A stretch of 64,000 nt of DNA, from positions 124,001 through 188,000 of the forward strand of contig JAGBCL010000100.1 in the NCBI GenBank assembly GCA_018110825.1, in the 5' to 3' direction. Each line of letters opens with the position of its first letter. The first letter of the stretch is position 1. The notes under the pieces were generated by a model. It saw only the letters and a program-made list of their open reading frames with translations, was not told the origin of the DNA and ran no database searches. Source of the DNA: Oscillospiraceae bacterium (GTDB lineage: Bacteria > Bacillota > Clostridia > Oscillospirales > Ruminococcaceae). The translations under genes were made by a program, and so were the position numbers. Shown here piece by piece: positions 18,213 to 26,590 of this stretch.

Positions 18213-18367
18213 ATCGGATTTACCGTCCTTTCTGCATTTACCTGAACGCAATTTTTCTTTTTTTCAAAAAAAACATTTTAATTATAACATATTTTTTTCC
18301 CTAAAATAAGACATATAAAATTAACGCATTAACATTTTGTTAACATTATTGTATATGTAATTTTGTA

Positions 18368-18396
18368 TTGACTTATCTGTTATAAAATAGTATAAT
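18368..18396 (+). promoter_or_regulatory. Promoter of the zinc-ribbon/TPR gene
   Basis: TTGACT (18368-18373), 17 bp, TATAAT (18391-18396). The region 18213-18434 also holds the divergent promoter of the ABC operon (minus-strand TATAAT at 18281-18286, poor -35). Confidence 0.82.
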
Positions 18397-18435
18397 AAAT
18401 ATGTAAATTTCAGTATAATACTGTTATATTTTTTG

Positions 18436-18467
18436 TGAAAGGGGGATATGCTTCTCTGAGAAGCATG
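18436..18467 (+). promoter_or_regulatory. Shine-Dalgarno separated from ATG by a hairpin
   Basis: GAAAGGGGG (about 18437-18445) is some 20 bases from the ATG at 18465, too far for normal use. The bases between contain the near-perfect palindrome ATGCTTCTC-T-GAGAAGCAT (18448-18466). Folded, the hairpin would bring the ribosome site close to the start. A GTG at 18435 is in frame but has no ribosome site. Confidence 0.5.
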
Positions 18468-20570
18468 AATAAAATTATGTTTTGCGAATATTGCGGTACA
18501 AAAATGAAAGCAAAGAGCAAATTCTGTCCACAGTGCGGAAAACCTGTTGAAAACAAAAAATCAGGCACAGAAAAGAAACAGAATAGTAATGCTCAGATTC
18601 CTGATTCACCTGTTGATAAGGCCGTTTCTGTTGCAGAAATAACACCAATTATAAATCCTGTAAAAAATGAAGAACCTGCTCCTGTTGTAGAGGTTACTCC
18701 TGTTGAAGAAGTTACTCCTGTTGTAGAGGCTGCTCCTGTTGAAGAAGTTACTCCTGTCGAAGAGGTTGTTCCTGTTGAAGAAGTTACTCCTGTTGAAGAG
18801 GCTGCTCCTGTTGAAGAAGTTACTCCTGTCGAAGAGGTTGTTCCTGTTGAAGAGGTTACTCCTGTTGAAGAAGTTACTCCTGTTGAAGAAGTTACTCCTG
18901 TTGAAGAGGCTGCTCCTGTTGAAGAAGTTACTCCTGTTGAAGAGGCTGCTCCTGTTGTAGAGGTTACTCCTGTTGAAGAAGTTACTCCTGTTGAAGAAGT
19001 TACTCCTGTTGAAGAAGTTACTCCTGTTGAAGAGGCTGTTTCAGAAGTTAATACTGATGACATTATAGAAGAAACTATGCAGCAGAATTCTTCACCTGTA
19101 AGTCTTGAAAAGACACCTGAACCTGCTATTGATGAAACTATACCGGATAATATAGCAGAAGAATATGACGATGATGCTACCGTATTTATACCGGTTAACG
19201 CTCAACAGGAAAATCCTAAGCCAGCTCCTCAGGCTGCACCTGTTTCGGAACCTGCACCTCAGGCTGCTAAACCAGCAAAAAAAGCCAAAAAATCAAAGGC
19301 ACGTTCTCCGAAATCAAAAGAACTTATAAGGAAGAATGTTACTTCTACAATAGTTTATATCGTTTCTGCTGCTATTGTTGCAGGCATAGGTATTTTTGCA
19401 CTTCCTAAGTTTGTTATACCTTTTGTTAATGAAAAGGTTGCAGAAAAAATGCTTGATGATGGTAAAGCTGCAAATGCACTTAATCTTTACAGAATTACCC
19501 AAAATACTGATGCTATTGGAAATGCAAAGCTTACAATAGCCAAAGATGCTCTCGAAAGCGAAAATTATGCATACGCTGCTGCAATTTTCAGCGAACTTGA
19601 AAGCATGGATTTTGATACTGATGATGATCTTACATCTTACATAGATGAGGCTTTCGGCGGAAGATGCCGTGCTCTTATCAATGGCGGCAAATATAATCTT
19701 GCAGCTGCTGATGCAACTCAGATTTCCGATGAACTTCTCAGTGCAAGCGTTGCAAATGATACTTTAATTTCCCGTGCTAAAGTTCTTTCTTCCGAAGGAA
19801 AAACTGTGGAAGCATATGAGATGGTTACTGCTGTAAATACTTCTGCTGCCTATGATTCAGAAGCTTATAATGTTATTGCTTATAACTATGCAGTTTCTCT
19901 CTACAACGAAATGAACTTTGAAAAGGCATATAATATCCTTACAAAAGCAACAGATGATGCTTCTGTTGAGCTGCGTAATTCAAGTGCTTATCATTTTGCA
20001 AATGAATTACTCAAAAACAAGGATTACGAAAAAGCTGCTGAAATGTTTGAAAATGCAAACGGCTACAGCGATTCAGATGCAAAAATAAAGGAATGTAATT
20101 ATCAGCTTGGTTTAATTAATTATAACAAGGGCAACTATGATGCTGCACTTGGATATTTTGAAAAGGCTAACGGATATAAGGAATCTGCTTCTTATATCAG
20201 TAAGATAGAAGAAAAAGTTGCATATACCGGATGGGAAATTGATGCTTACACATCTAATTACTATAATCCGGTTACCAACCTGCCCGGTTCCGAAACAACA
20301 CTTATTTCAGCTTATGATGAGTTTGTTTATTCCTTTACTTTGAGCAATGCCAATAACAATACAAATGGTGTTACTATCAAAATTACAATTACAACACCTG
20401 ATTATCAGACTGCTTCTGAAACATTCTATAATGTTTACAATGGTGATAGTTACTGCTATTCAGCATACTATGAATACCCTGAATTCGGAGCAACAGGCAC
20501 AGCCACATTCACCGCTACTCTTGTTGAAACAGGTGAAGTTCTTGATGTTACTTCATTTACAATTTACTGA
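18465..20570 (+). CDS. Zinc-ribbon protein with PVEEVT repeats, membrane segment and TPR-like region
   Basis: About 701 residues, no known function. In order: an N-terminal zinc ribbon (C7-x2-C10, C21-x2-C24; FCEYCGTKM and FCPQCGKP); a polar linker; twenty tandem six-residue units of the PVEEVT type (about 73-192); an acidic then Lys/Pro-rich linker; one membrane segment (about 292-315); helical repeats with TPR-like ALNLYR, YAAAIFSELE, KAAEMFENAN and AALGYFEKANGYKES units (about 325-590); and a beta-rich C-terminal domain. The ribbon would be cytoplasmic and the TPR part outside. The Pro-Val-Glu-Glu repeat probably forms an extended rod. It could be a membrane scaffold linking a cytoplasmic partner to the envelope. 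The start is uncertain (see the hairpin entry). Confidence 0.8.
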   Translation: MNKIMFCEYCGTKMKAKSKFCPQCGKPVENKKSGTEKKQNSNAQIPDSPVDKAVSVAEITPIINPVKNEEPAPVVEVTPVEEVTPVVEAAPVEEVTPVEEVVPVEEVTPVEEAAPVEEVTPVEEVVPVEEVTPVEEVTPVEEVTPVEEAAPVEEVTPVEEAAPVVEVTPVEEVTPVEEVTPVEEVTPVEEAVSEVNTDDIIEETMQQNSSPVSLEKTPEPAIDETIPDNIAEEYDDDATVFIPVNAQQENPKPAPQAAPVSEPAPQAAKPAKKAKKSKARSPKSKELIRKNVTSTIVYIVSAAIVAGIGIFALPKFVIPFVNEKVAEKMLDDGKAANALNLYRITQNTDAIGNAKLTIAKDALESENYAYAAAIFSELESMDFDTDDDLTSYIDEAFGGRCRALINGGKYNLAAADATQISDELLSASVANDTLISRAKVLSSEGKTVEAYEMVTAVNTSAAYDSEAYNVIAYNYAVSLYNEMNFEKAYNILTKATDDASVELRNSSAYHFANELLKNKDYEKAAEMFENANGYSDSDAKIKECNYQLGLINYNKGNYDAALGYFEKANGYKESASYISKIEEKVAYTGWEIDAYTSNYYNPVTNLPGSETTLISAYDEFVYSFTLSNANNNTNGVTIKITITTPDYQTASETFYNVYNGDSYCYSAYYEYPEFGATGTATFTATLVETGEVLDVTSFTIY
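18681..19040 (+). repeat. Twenty tandem 18-bp units coding PVEEVT and variants
   Basis: Exactly twenty in-frame 18-bp units of the type CCTGTTGAAGAAGTTACT. Variant units end in AA, VV or AV instead of VT, or read PVVE instead of PVEE. Several larger blocks are themselves repeated, showing growth by unequal recombination or slippage. Copy number is likely to differ between strains. Confidence 0.95.
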
Positions 20571-20578
20571 TAAAACAG

Positions 20579-20632
20579 AAAGGAGGGCATATTTCTCCCC
20601 AAAGATGCATTTGCGGAGAAATTGTAAATATG
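20579..20632 (+). promoter_or_regulatory. Shine-Dalgarno separated from ATG by a hairpin (second case)
   Basis: GAAAGGAGGG (about 20578-20587) lies 42 bases from the ATG at 20630. Between them ATTTCTCC (20591-20598) pairs with GGAGAAAT (20615-20622), leaving roughly 10 unpaired bases in total between ribosome site and start when folded. Confidence 0.55.
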
Positions 20633-21574
20633 AATATTCAGACTGAAGAAAATATTGCTATTGAGCAGCAGCCTGCTGCTTCCACAAAAACTAATAAATC
20701 CATGCCGGCGGCGGTACGTGTTATTCTTTGTATTCTGCTTTCTACACTGTTTCTTGTGACAGTTGTTGCTTCATCAGCAATCGTTGTTGTAAAGAAGGTT
20801 ATTACAAGAGAAAACATTGAAAAAATTCTCGATAATACTGATTACATGACTATACCGCTTGAAATTGACAACATTCAATCAAATCTGTATGAGATGTTCT
20901 TCATTGCTTTTGCCAACAATTCCACTAAGAAGGTTGATATTTATGAGCTTGCAGAAGATACGGAATTTGAAAAAATGATTGCAGGATGTCTCTATGATTA
21001 TGTATCATTTGTACTATATGATGACAAGCTGGATGAAATTGATGATGACATCATAAAGGATTTTTATGATGATAATTCCAAAACAATAGACAGAGCTTTC
21101 AACATCACTTTAAGCCGCAATGATATTTATGAAATCATTGATGAGCAGGATGATATTTTCGACAAGCTTTCCGATAAGGAAATTGAAAAATCGGTTCCTT
21201 ATATTGAGCTTATCAGATTTGCAATGTCCCCTGCTGCTTTAATTATCCTTGGTGTTACTGCGGCAATTCTTCTTATTCTCATCGGAATTGTTTCCAGAAG
21301 TGTAGGAACACCGCTCGTTATTACAGGTGTTTTTGCATCAATCATCGGACTTGCAGGCATAATTGCAGCTTATCTTGCTATCTTTGGCGTAATCGGCATT
21401 GCTGCAGCACCGGTTACAACTGCTTCTGTAATCTGGCAGGGTGTTGTAAGCGCACTTGTTCCAAGCGTAACCGTTTTGTTTGTATACATACTCACAGGCG
21501 GAATTCTGCTTATTCTTACTGGTGGATTTATAGGAAAGATACGCAGAAATATCAAGCGTGCGAAAACTCAATAA
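20630..21574 (+). CDS. Membrane protein of unknown function, partner of the zinc-ribbon gene
   Basis: A 314-residue protein. One membrane segment near the N-terminus (about 28-52) is followed by a charged extracytoplasmic region of about 145 residues with DDDI and DEQDD clusters. Three to four membrane segments at the C-terminus follow (about 203-222, 228-262, 270-298), then a basic tail. I recognise no family. It lies 59 bases after the zinc-ribbon gene with no terminator between, and shares the odd Shine-Dalgarno/hairpin arrangement, so the two are probably expressed and regulated together. A weak hairpin terminator follows at 21581. Confidence 0.75.
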   Translation: MNIQTEENIAIEQQPAASTKTNKSMPAAVRVILCILLSTLFLVTVVASSAIVVVKKVITRENIEKILDNTDYMTIPLEIDNIQSNLYEMFFIAFANNSTKKVDIYELAEDTEFEKMIAGCLYDYVSFVLYDDKLDEIDDDIIKDFYDDNSKTIDRAFNITLSRNDIYEIIDEQDDIFDKLSDKEIEKSVPYIELIRFAMSPAALIILGVTAAILLILIGIVSRSVGTPLVITGVFASIIGLAGIIAAYLAIFGVIGIAAAPVTTASVIWQGVVSALVPSVTVLFVYILTGGILLILTGGFIGKIRRNIKRAKTQ

Positions 21575-21580
21575 ACAACG

Positions 21581-21606
21581 ATACCCCAAGAAAATTCTTG
21601 GGGTAT
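21581..21606 (+). terminator. Hairpin after the membrane protein gene
   Basis: ATACCCCAAG and CTTGGGGTAT arms with a 6-nt loop. The T run is short, so termination may be partial. Confidence 0.6.
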
Positions 21607-21637
21607 TTGATTATTGCTGACCAGCGAGGTATTATCT

Positions 21638-22366
21638 ATGCTCAATATAAATGATATAAATGCAATTGTTTCAGATATCAATGCCTTATGGAAAGAATAT
21701 CGAGATAAGTACATTGAACTGTCAAACGAAGCAGAATGCATCTCTGCCAATGTATCATCTTTTCAAAGTATGCGAACAATTCATAATATTCCTAATGGGA
21801 TAATCCCTGATACAAAAAGTATTGTAAAAGAGTTTGAATTTCCTGACAAATATATATCTTCCGAATACTGGTGCCAAAGTAAAAGACATTCCTACAAAAT
21901 ATATCGAAGAAATAATAACTCAATAATCAGAATATGTGCAGATAAGAAATTTGATGAATATTACATGGATAACGACACTGTCATATGCTTTGACTGTGGC
22001 AAAATTTCTTCTGTCGGTAAAATAAAGCACAGTAATGGATTGATATCACAAACCTACATTGCTGACATACTAAATGATTATTCCCAAAATATTGATATAG
22101 TTATAAAATGCAACGAGTATATTTATAATGATATAAGACAGCTCGTTAAGATTATTACATATATTTTTGATACAACGCGAAAGCCATTTTTGATTGGTGC
22201 AGATTTTATTGGTTCAGGAAAAGAATTCAAGGATAACCCTCATATATATGAGCATGAAATTCACTATAATAACAACAAAATTGCAGAAACTGCCACGGTA
22301 TCAAGTCCTTTTTATCCAGAAACACGAGCAGTATTTAAAGTAAAACAACAGAACAAAAACACCTGA
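21638..22366 (+). CDS. Hypothetical protein
   Basis: A 242-residue soluble protein without signal peptide or membrane segments. Codon use is more AT-rich (many AAT, ATA, AAA codons) than in the neighbouring metabolic genes, which hints at later acquisition or weak expression. A CFDCGK motif and a few scattered cysteines are visible, but there is no recognised domain. I chose the ATG at 21638 with GAGG 9 bases upstream; a TTG 24 bases earlier is in frame. It is followed by a strong terminator. Confidence 0.65.
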   Translation: MLNINDINAIVSDINALWKEYRDKYIELSNEAECISANVSSFQSMRTIHNIPNGIIPDTKSIVKEFEFPDKYISSEYWCQSKRHSYKIYRRNNNSIIRICADKKFDEYYMDNDTVICFDCGKISSVGKIKHSNGLISQTYIADILNDYSQNIDIVIKCNEYIYNDIRQLVKIITYIFDTTRKPFLIGADFIGSGKEFKDNPHIYEHEIHYNNNKIAETATVSSPFYPETRAVFKVKQQNKNT

Positions 22367-22395
22367 GAAGTCGAGTGCTTCTCAGGTGTTTTTTT
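22360..22395. terminator. Terminator between convergent genes
   Basis: CACCTGAGAAG and CTTCTCAGGTG arms, 7-nt loop, seven T residues on the plus strand. Confidence 0.92.
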
Positions 22396-22951
22396 ACGCT
22401 TCATATTCACTTCGTAGAATTGAAAAATAGTGTCTGCCCACATACTCGCCGTTCATGAAGAAATAGTCACGGAGTGTCCCTTCGTATGTAAAACCACATT
22501 TTTCTATTACACGCTTTGACGGAGCATTGATAGTCTTGGTGCAAATCTGAACCTTGTGGAGGTTCATTTCCTTGAAACCAAAAGCTATAACAGCCTTTGT
22601 TGCTTCGGTTGCGTAGCCTTTGCACTGGAACTCCGCACCTATGCAATATTCGATTTCGGCAAAGTGATTTTTGCTGTCCACGAGGAAATACGCAATCTGA
22701 CCGATACACTCGCCCGATGCCTTTTCGATTACTGCCCAACGGTAATAATCCTCACGCTCATATGAGCCGATATATTTGTCAAGCAGACCCTTGACCTCAG
22801 CTTTTGTTGAGTAGACAGGCTCGGAGTAAAGCGACTGAATTTTCTCGTCCGCAACCCAGTTTTTCAGCATTGCTTCGTCGTCAGTATACTCAAATCTGCG
22901 GAGCACGAGACGTTCGGTTTCGATTGTTTTTGTTCCGATGTGGGTAAGCAT
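22394..22951 (-). CDS. RimJ/RimL-type GNAT acetyltransferase
   Basis: A 185-residue GNAT of the Acetyltransf_3 type. The N-terminal TIETERLVLRRFEYTD is typical. The acetyl-CoA motif is near EFQCKGYATEATKAVIAFGF, and the C-terminal part has NAPSKRVIEKCGFTYEGTLRD. Members acetylate ribosomal-protein N-termini or small molecules; the substrate here is not known. It starts at ATG 22951 after GAGGTGA. It has its own consensus promoter just downstream of the tyrS terminator. Confidence 0.88.
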   Translation of the reverse strand: MLTHIGTKTIETERLVLRRFEYTDDEAMLKNWVADEKIQSLYSEPVYSTKAEVKGLLDKYIGSYEREDYYRWAVIEKASGECIGQIAYFLVDSKNHFAEIEYCIGAEFQCKGYATEATKAVIAFGFKEMNLHKVQICTKTINAPSKRVIEKCGFTYEGTLRDYFFMNGEYVGRHYFSILRSEYEA

Positions 22952-22981
22952 AGTTCATCACCTCAGTTATTTGTTATGGAA

Positions 22982-23010
22982 ATTATATCACCCTGTCAGA
23001 TTATTGTCAA
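22982..23010 (-). promoter_or_regulatory. Promoter of the RimJ/RimL-type GNAT gene
   Basis: Minus-strand TTGACA (23005-23010), 17 bp, TATAAT (22982-22987). Confidence 0.87.
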
Positions 23011-23017
23011 GAAAATT

Positions 23018-23042
23018 CCACGGAAAACCATTCTTCCCGTGG
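23018..23042 (-). terminator. Hairpin after tyrS
   Basis: CCACGG and CCGTGG arms extended by a G/A-T/C inner stem, followed on the minus strand by AATTTTC. The T run is modest. Confidence 0.6.
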
Positions 23043-23072
23043 GATAATTTTTTTCTATAGTTTTATTGCTGA

Positions 23073-24287
23073 TTAGGATTTTATAGCCTTGTGGAAAACC
23101 TTCTTGCCCTTCTTGATGATAACTTCTGTTTCAATCTGAATAAGAGCGTTAGGGTCAGTAATCTTCACGTCATCAACGGAAACACCGCCCTGCTGAACGT
23201 TACGTCTTGCCTCACTCTTTGAAGGAACAAGTCCTGTCTTTACAAGCAGGTCGAGGATGTTGATACCCTCTGCTGGAATTTCAGCCGCAGGAATTTCTGT
23301 AGATGGCATATTAGCTGTGTTGCCTCCGCCGCCGAAAAGTGCCTTTGCGCCTTCCTGTGCCTTGTTTGCTTCTTCCTCGCCGTGAACAAGCTTTGTAAGC
23401 TCATAAGCAAGGATTTCCTTAGCCTTGTTGAGCTGACTGCCTTCCCAGTCTGCCATTGCTTCGATTTCTTCGATTGGGAGGAATGTGAGCATTCTGATAC
23501 ACTTCATAACGTCAGCGTCAGCAACGTTTCTCCAGTACTGGTAGAAGTCGAAAGGGCTTGTCTTTTCAGGGTCAAGCCATACAGCACCCTTTTCTGTCTT
23601 ACCCATCTTCTTGCCCTCGGAGTTGAGGAGAAGTGTGATTGTCATAGCGTGAGCGTCCTTGCCAAGCTTCTTTCTGATAAGCTCAGTACCGCCGAGCATA
23701 TTTGCCCACTGGTCGTCGCCACCGAACTGCATATTACAACCGTACTTCTGGAAAAGCATGTAGAAGTCGTAGCTCTGCATAATCATATAGTTGAATTCGA
23801 GGAAGGTAAGTCCTCTTTCCATTCTCTGCTTGTAGCACTCGAATGTGAGCATCTTGTTTACAGAGAAGCACGCACCAACCTCACGGAGCACGTCAACATA
23901 GTTAAGGTTGAGAAGCCAGTCAGCGTTGTTTACCATCATAGCCTTGCCGTCGGAGAAGTCAATGAAGCGGCTCATCTGCTTCTTGAAGCATTCGATATTG
24001 TGGTCGATATCTTCCTTTGTGAGCATCTTTCTCATATCGGACTTACCTGATGGGTCACCAATCATACCTGTACCGCCGCCGAGAAGTGCGATAGGCTTGT
24101 TGCCGGCCATCTGCAGACGCTTCATAAGGCAGAGTGCCATGAAGTGACCAACGTGAAGGCTGTCAGCTGTAGGGTCAAAGCCGATGTAGAATGTAGCCTT
24201 GCCCTCGTTAATCATTTTCTTGATTTCTTCCTCATCTGTTACCTGTGCAATAAGGCCACGGGCAACGAGTTCTTCGTAAAGTGTCAT
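23073..24287 (-). CDS. tyrS: Tyrosyl-tRNA synthetase
   Basis: A 404-residue class I synthetase charging tRNA-Tyr. The HIGH motif is HVGH (in [18 protein letters not shown]), the KMSKS loop is KMGKT, and a C-terminal S4 RNA-binding domain begins near [20 protein letters not shown]. Length is normal for the TyrRS type with a KMGKT loop. It starts at ATG 24287 after AAAGGAG. It is the fourth gene behind a tyrosine T-box leader; a 105-bp gap before it holds a T-box-like hairpin but no clear promoter. Confidence 0.97.
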   Translation of the reverse strand: MTLYEELVARGLIAQVTDEEEIKKMINEGKATFYIGFDPTADSLHVGHFMALCLMKRLQMAGNKPIALLGGGTGMIGDPSGKSDMRKMLTKEDIDHNIECFKKQMSRFIDFSDGKAMMVNNADWLLNLNYVDVLREVGACFSVNKMLTFECYKQRMERGLTFLEFNYMIMQSYDFYMLFQKYGCNMQFGGDDQWANMLGGTELIRKKLGKDAHAMTITLLLNSEGKKMGKTEKGAVWLDPEKTSPFDFYQYWRNVADADVMKCIRMLTFLPIEEIEAMADWEGSQLNKAKEILAYELTKLVHGEEEANKAQEGAKALFGGGGNTANMPSTEIPAAEIPAEGINILDLLVKTGLVPSKSEARRNVQQGGVSVDDVKITDPNALIQIETEVIIKKGKKVFHKAIKS

Positions 24288-24340
24288 AGTTTTTACTCCT
24301 TTATATAAATTTAATTTTCAACAATTTTACACGTCATAAA

Positions 24341-24380
24341 CGATGAAATCAAAAGCTGATTTCACGGATACCACCGCCTT
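24341..24380 (-). other. T-box-like hairpin just upstream of tyrS (possible vestige)
   Basis: The minus strand reads GGTGGTATCCGTG, close to the T-box core GGTGGTACCGCG with one inserted T. The 8-bp hairpin TGAAATCA/TGATTTCA (24344-24364) follows. There is no stem I, specifier or T run, so it cannot work as a normal T-box. An alternative reading is a 12-codon ORF starting at the GTG in this stretch. Confidence 0.35.
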
Positions 24381-24392
24381 TCAAGGTATTGT

Positions 24393-24878
24393 TTATCTCA
24401 TATCATTGACATAACTCGTAAAATGCTCGGGAAGCTTTTTCACAAGCTCCTTTGCAAGCACGGGTCTTACGTCATAATCGTCAATCTTATCAATAGGCAG
24501 CCAACACATTCTTTCGTGTGCTCCGCAGGTTGTAACGCTTTCAACGTCATACTCACGCTTTTTCGTGGGCTTCATCAGATAGTAGAACTCAACAGCGTGG
24601 CAATTAAGGTCTTTCAGCCACACATCGTCACCATTGAAGAAATTTTCCACCAGACAAAGCGGTCTTTCAATCTCAAACCTTTCGCCCGTTTCCTCGTAAA
24701 CCTCACGGATAACAGCGTCCTCGGAGCGTTCTCCGACGTGAACACCGCCGCCGATTGTATAGTAGTAGCCCGACTCCTCGCCGTAGGAAAAAAGAGCGTG
24801 CCCCTCCGAAATAATTATCGCACCCACACGGTATCGGAACCAGTCGTTATCCTTGCAGAAGCAGCAGTCGATAGGCAT
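24393..24878 (-). CDS. Nudix hydrolase
   Basis: A 161-residue Nudix protein. The Nudix box is complete: GVHVGERSEDAVIREVYEET-G, with the REx2EE core that binds the metal. Nudix enzymes cleave nucleoside-diphosphate-linked compounds; the substrate is not predictable. I chose the ATG at 24878 because AGAGGTG precedes it. A much longer in-frame reading runs back through the methyltransferase gene and is not credible. It begins one base after the methyltransferase stop, so the genes are coupled in the T-box operon. Confidence 0.88.
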   Translation of the reverse strand: MPIDCCFCKDNDWFRYRVGAIIISEGHALFSYGEESGYYYTIGGGVHVGERSEDAVIREVYEETGERFEIERPLCLVENFFNGDDVWLKDLNCHAVEFYYLMKPTKKREYDVESVTTCGAHERMCWLPIDKIDDYDVRPVLAKELVKKLPEHFTSYVNDMR

Positions 24879-24879
24879 A

Positions 24880-25671
24880 TCAACACCTCTTTTCAAGCAC
24901 CATAATTGCACAATAATGCAGTACATCAAACTGTTCAGGAGCAATTTTATCAAGCAATTCAAGATGCTCCTTTTCAAACTCTGCAATCTCATTTTCAGCA
25001 AGCGATGCGCCTATTCCGCGGCACGCCTTGATGCGTCCGTTCCAGCTTTCACGGGTAAACGGTACATTTACGTCGAAAATTTCGCTGTGCACACGCTTGA
25101 AATATTTGTCATAAACCTCGGGAACGAAGATATCACGGCGGGTTTCACCGCAACCAGTCCAGTTGGGATTGTATTTCAGCACAAGCTCCTCGCTTGCACC
25201 TGCAAGCTTATCCTCGTATGGCAGCCAAGCCATATACAGCACCGCAAGTCTGCCGCCGCTTTTCAACATTTCCGCAAGCTTCGGGGCGGTTACTTCGTGG
25301 TCGAAATAGAAGAAACACTGACAGGCTGTAACAGCGTCAAAGGTGTTGTTCGGGAAGTCAAGCTTCTCGGTCGGACAGCACAAAAAGTCAATGTCCATAC
25401 CACTTTGCTGTGCAAGAATTTTTGCCTGTTCAATCTGATTTTCGGCAATGTCCGTCCCCGTAAACCTTGCACCGAAGCGGTACATATTCCGTGGGATAAC
25501 GCCCGTTCCCGTGCCGATGTCGAGAACATTCTGCCCCTCGGTACAGATGCCGAGAGAGTAAATTTTGCGGTAAAATTCCTCAGGATAAATATCACGATAT
25601 TTCGCATAATCGGCGGAAGTCCTGCCCCAGTCGAATGCTTTGTCGTTGTCGATTTCCTTGTTTGTAATCAT
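24880..25671 (-). CDS. Class I SAM-dependent methyltransferase
   Basis: A 263-residue methyltransferase. Motif I is VLDIGTGTGVIPRNMYRFGA, followed by TGTD at the end of strand 2 and a Methyltransf_11-like CCPTEKLDFPNNTFDAV region. The substrate is unknown; the fold is shared by UbiE/COQ5-like and many small-molecule methyltransferases. It starts at ATG 25671 after AAAGGAG, 18 bases from the radical SAM stop. It lies between the tyrosine T-box and tyrS, so it is probably under tyrosine control, which is unexpected for such an enzyme. Confidence 0.88.
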   Translation of the reverse strand: MITNKEIDNDKAFDWGRTSADYAKYRDIYPEEFYRKIYSLGICTEGQNVLDIGTGTGVIPRNMYRFGARFTGTDIAENQIEQAKILAQQSGMDIDFLCCPTEKLDFPNNTFDAVTACQCFFYFDHEVTAPKLAEMLKSGGRLAVLYMAWLPYEDKLAGASEELVLKYNPNWTGCGETRRDIFVPEVYDKYFKRVHSEIFDVNVPFTRESWNGRIKACRGIGASLAENEIAEFEKEHLELLDKIAPEQFDVLHYCAIMVLEKRC

Positions 25672-25689
25672 AATATTTCTCCTTTCGGT

Positions 25690-26580
25690 TCAGTCAAAAA
25701 ACGTCAGCTGACTATCGCCGTAGCCAAGCTTATACGCCGCAATAATCTCCCTCATATCGTAAATCAGCCCCAGCCTTTCACACTCCTCCGTGAAAATTTT
25801 CCACAGCCGTTTTGCGTGGGGCGAGGTGCAGACATATCTGTCGCCGTAAGTTTTTTCGTATTTTTCAGCAAGTCCCTGTCCCGAAAAGTTTTCTTCGAGC
25901 TTGCTGTAGAAATATTCACGCTGTCCTGCACGAATTGTCACCCCGAACATCGGATAGACAGACCGTGCACCGCACTCCTTTGCAATTTTCAGAACACGCA
26001 GGATATTGTCCTCGTTATCCTCGATAAACGGCAGTATCGGTGTCATTACAACTCCCATAAACAAGCCGTTTTCAGACATTTTTGCAACTGCATTGAGCCG
26101 CTCAGAGGTTACGCTGACATTCGGCTCAACAAGCCTTGACAGGCTATCATCCGCGGCGGTAACCGTAACCTGACATAGCACAGGAGAATGTTCCGCTATG
26201 CTGCACAAAATATCAGTATCACGTTCAATCAGCGGACTTTTCGTCAGCACCGCTGCCCCGAATTCATAAGCGTCGATAAGTTCCAATGCGTGACGGGTAA
26301 GTTGCTCCGTAGCTTCAAAGGGATTGTATGGGTCGCTCATTGCACCCGTGCCCACAATGCCTGTCCGCACCTTACGTCGAAGTTCGTCGCGGAGAATTTG
26401 CAGGCAATTTTCCTTTGCACGCACTTGCTCGAAATTGTCAACGTGATAGCAGTCACTTATGCTGTCGCAGTAGATACAGCCGTGTGAACAGCCGCGGTAC
26501 AGATTCATATTGTAGTCGCTGCCGAACCAGTCGGTGCTTTTGTTTTTCTGTAAAATCGTCTTTGCAGGAATTGTGTCCAT
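25690..26580 (-). CDS. Radical SAM protein (SplB/Rv2578c-like)
   Basis: A 296-residue radical SAM protein with the cluster motif CSHGCIYC (C31, C35, C38) in YRGCSHGCIYCDS. The CX3CX2C motif followed by D-S is typical of the SPL-like family that includes Rv2578c proteins of unknown role; spore photoproduct lyase is a distant relative. I chose the ATG at 26580 with GGAGG 5 bases upstream. It is the first gene after the tyrosine T-box terminator, so its expression should rise when uncharged tRNA-Tyr accumulates. No connection of this family to tyrosine is known to me. Confidence 0.85.
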   Translation of the reverse strand: MDTIPAKTILQKNKSTDWFGSDYNMNLYRGCSHGCIYCDSISDCYHVDNFEQVRAKENCLQILRDELRRKVRTGIVGTGAMSDPYNPFEATEQLTRHALELIDAYEFGAAVLTKSPLIERDTDILCSIAEHSPVLCQVTVTAADDSLSRLVEPNVSVTSERLNAVAKMSENGLFMGVVMTPILPFIEDNEDNILRVLKIAKECGARSVYPMFGVTIRAGQREYFYSKLEENFSGQGLAEKYEKTYGDRYVCTSPHAKRLWKIFTEECERLGLIYDMREIIAAYKLGYGDSQLTFFD

Positions 26581-26590
26581 AACCGCCTCC

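Noticed and set aside
18681..19040. Repeat tract considered as a CRISPR or tandem satellite array
   Set aside because: There are no spacers, the unit is 18 bp in frame, and it encodes a regular peptide inside a larger gene.
18593..19063. Antisense frame of Ser-Ser-Thr-Gly-Val-Thr repeats opposite the PVEEVT tract
   Set aside because: It is the mechanical reverse translation of the 18-bp repeat and has no ribosome site of its own.
24393..25001. Longer Nudix reading starting at 25001
   Set aside because: The extra 41 residues overlap the methyltransferase gene in another frame and lack a ribosome site; ATG 24878 has AGAGGTG upstream.
24853..26139. A 428-codon plus-strand frame opposite the methyltransferase and radical SAM genes
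   Set aside because: It spans two convincing minus-strand genes and encodes no recognisable domain.
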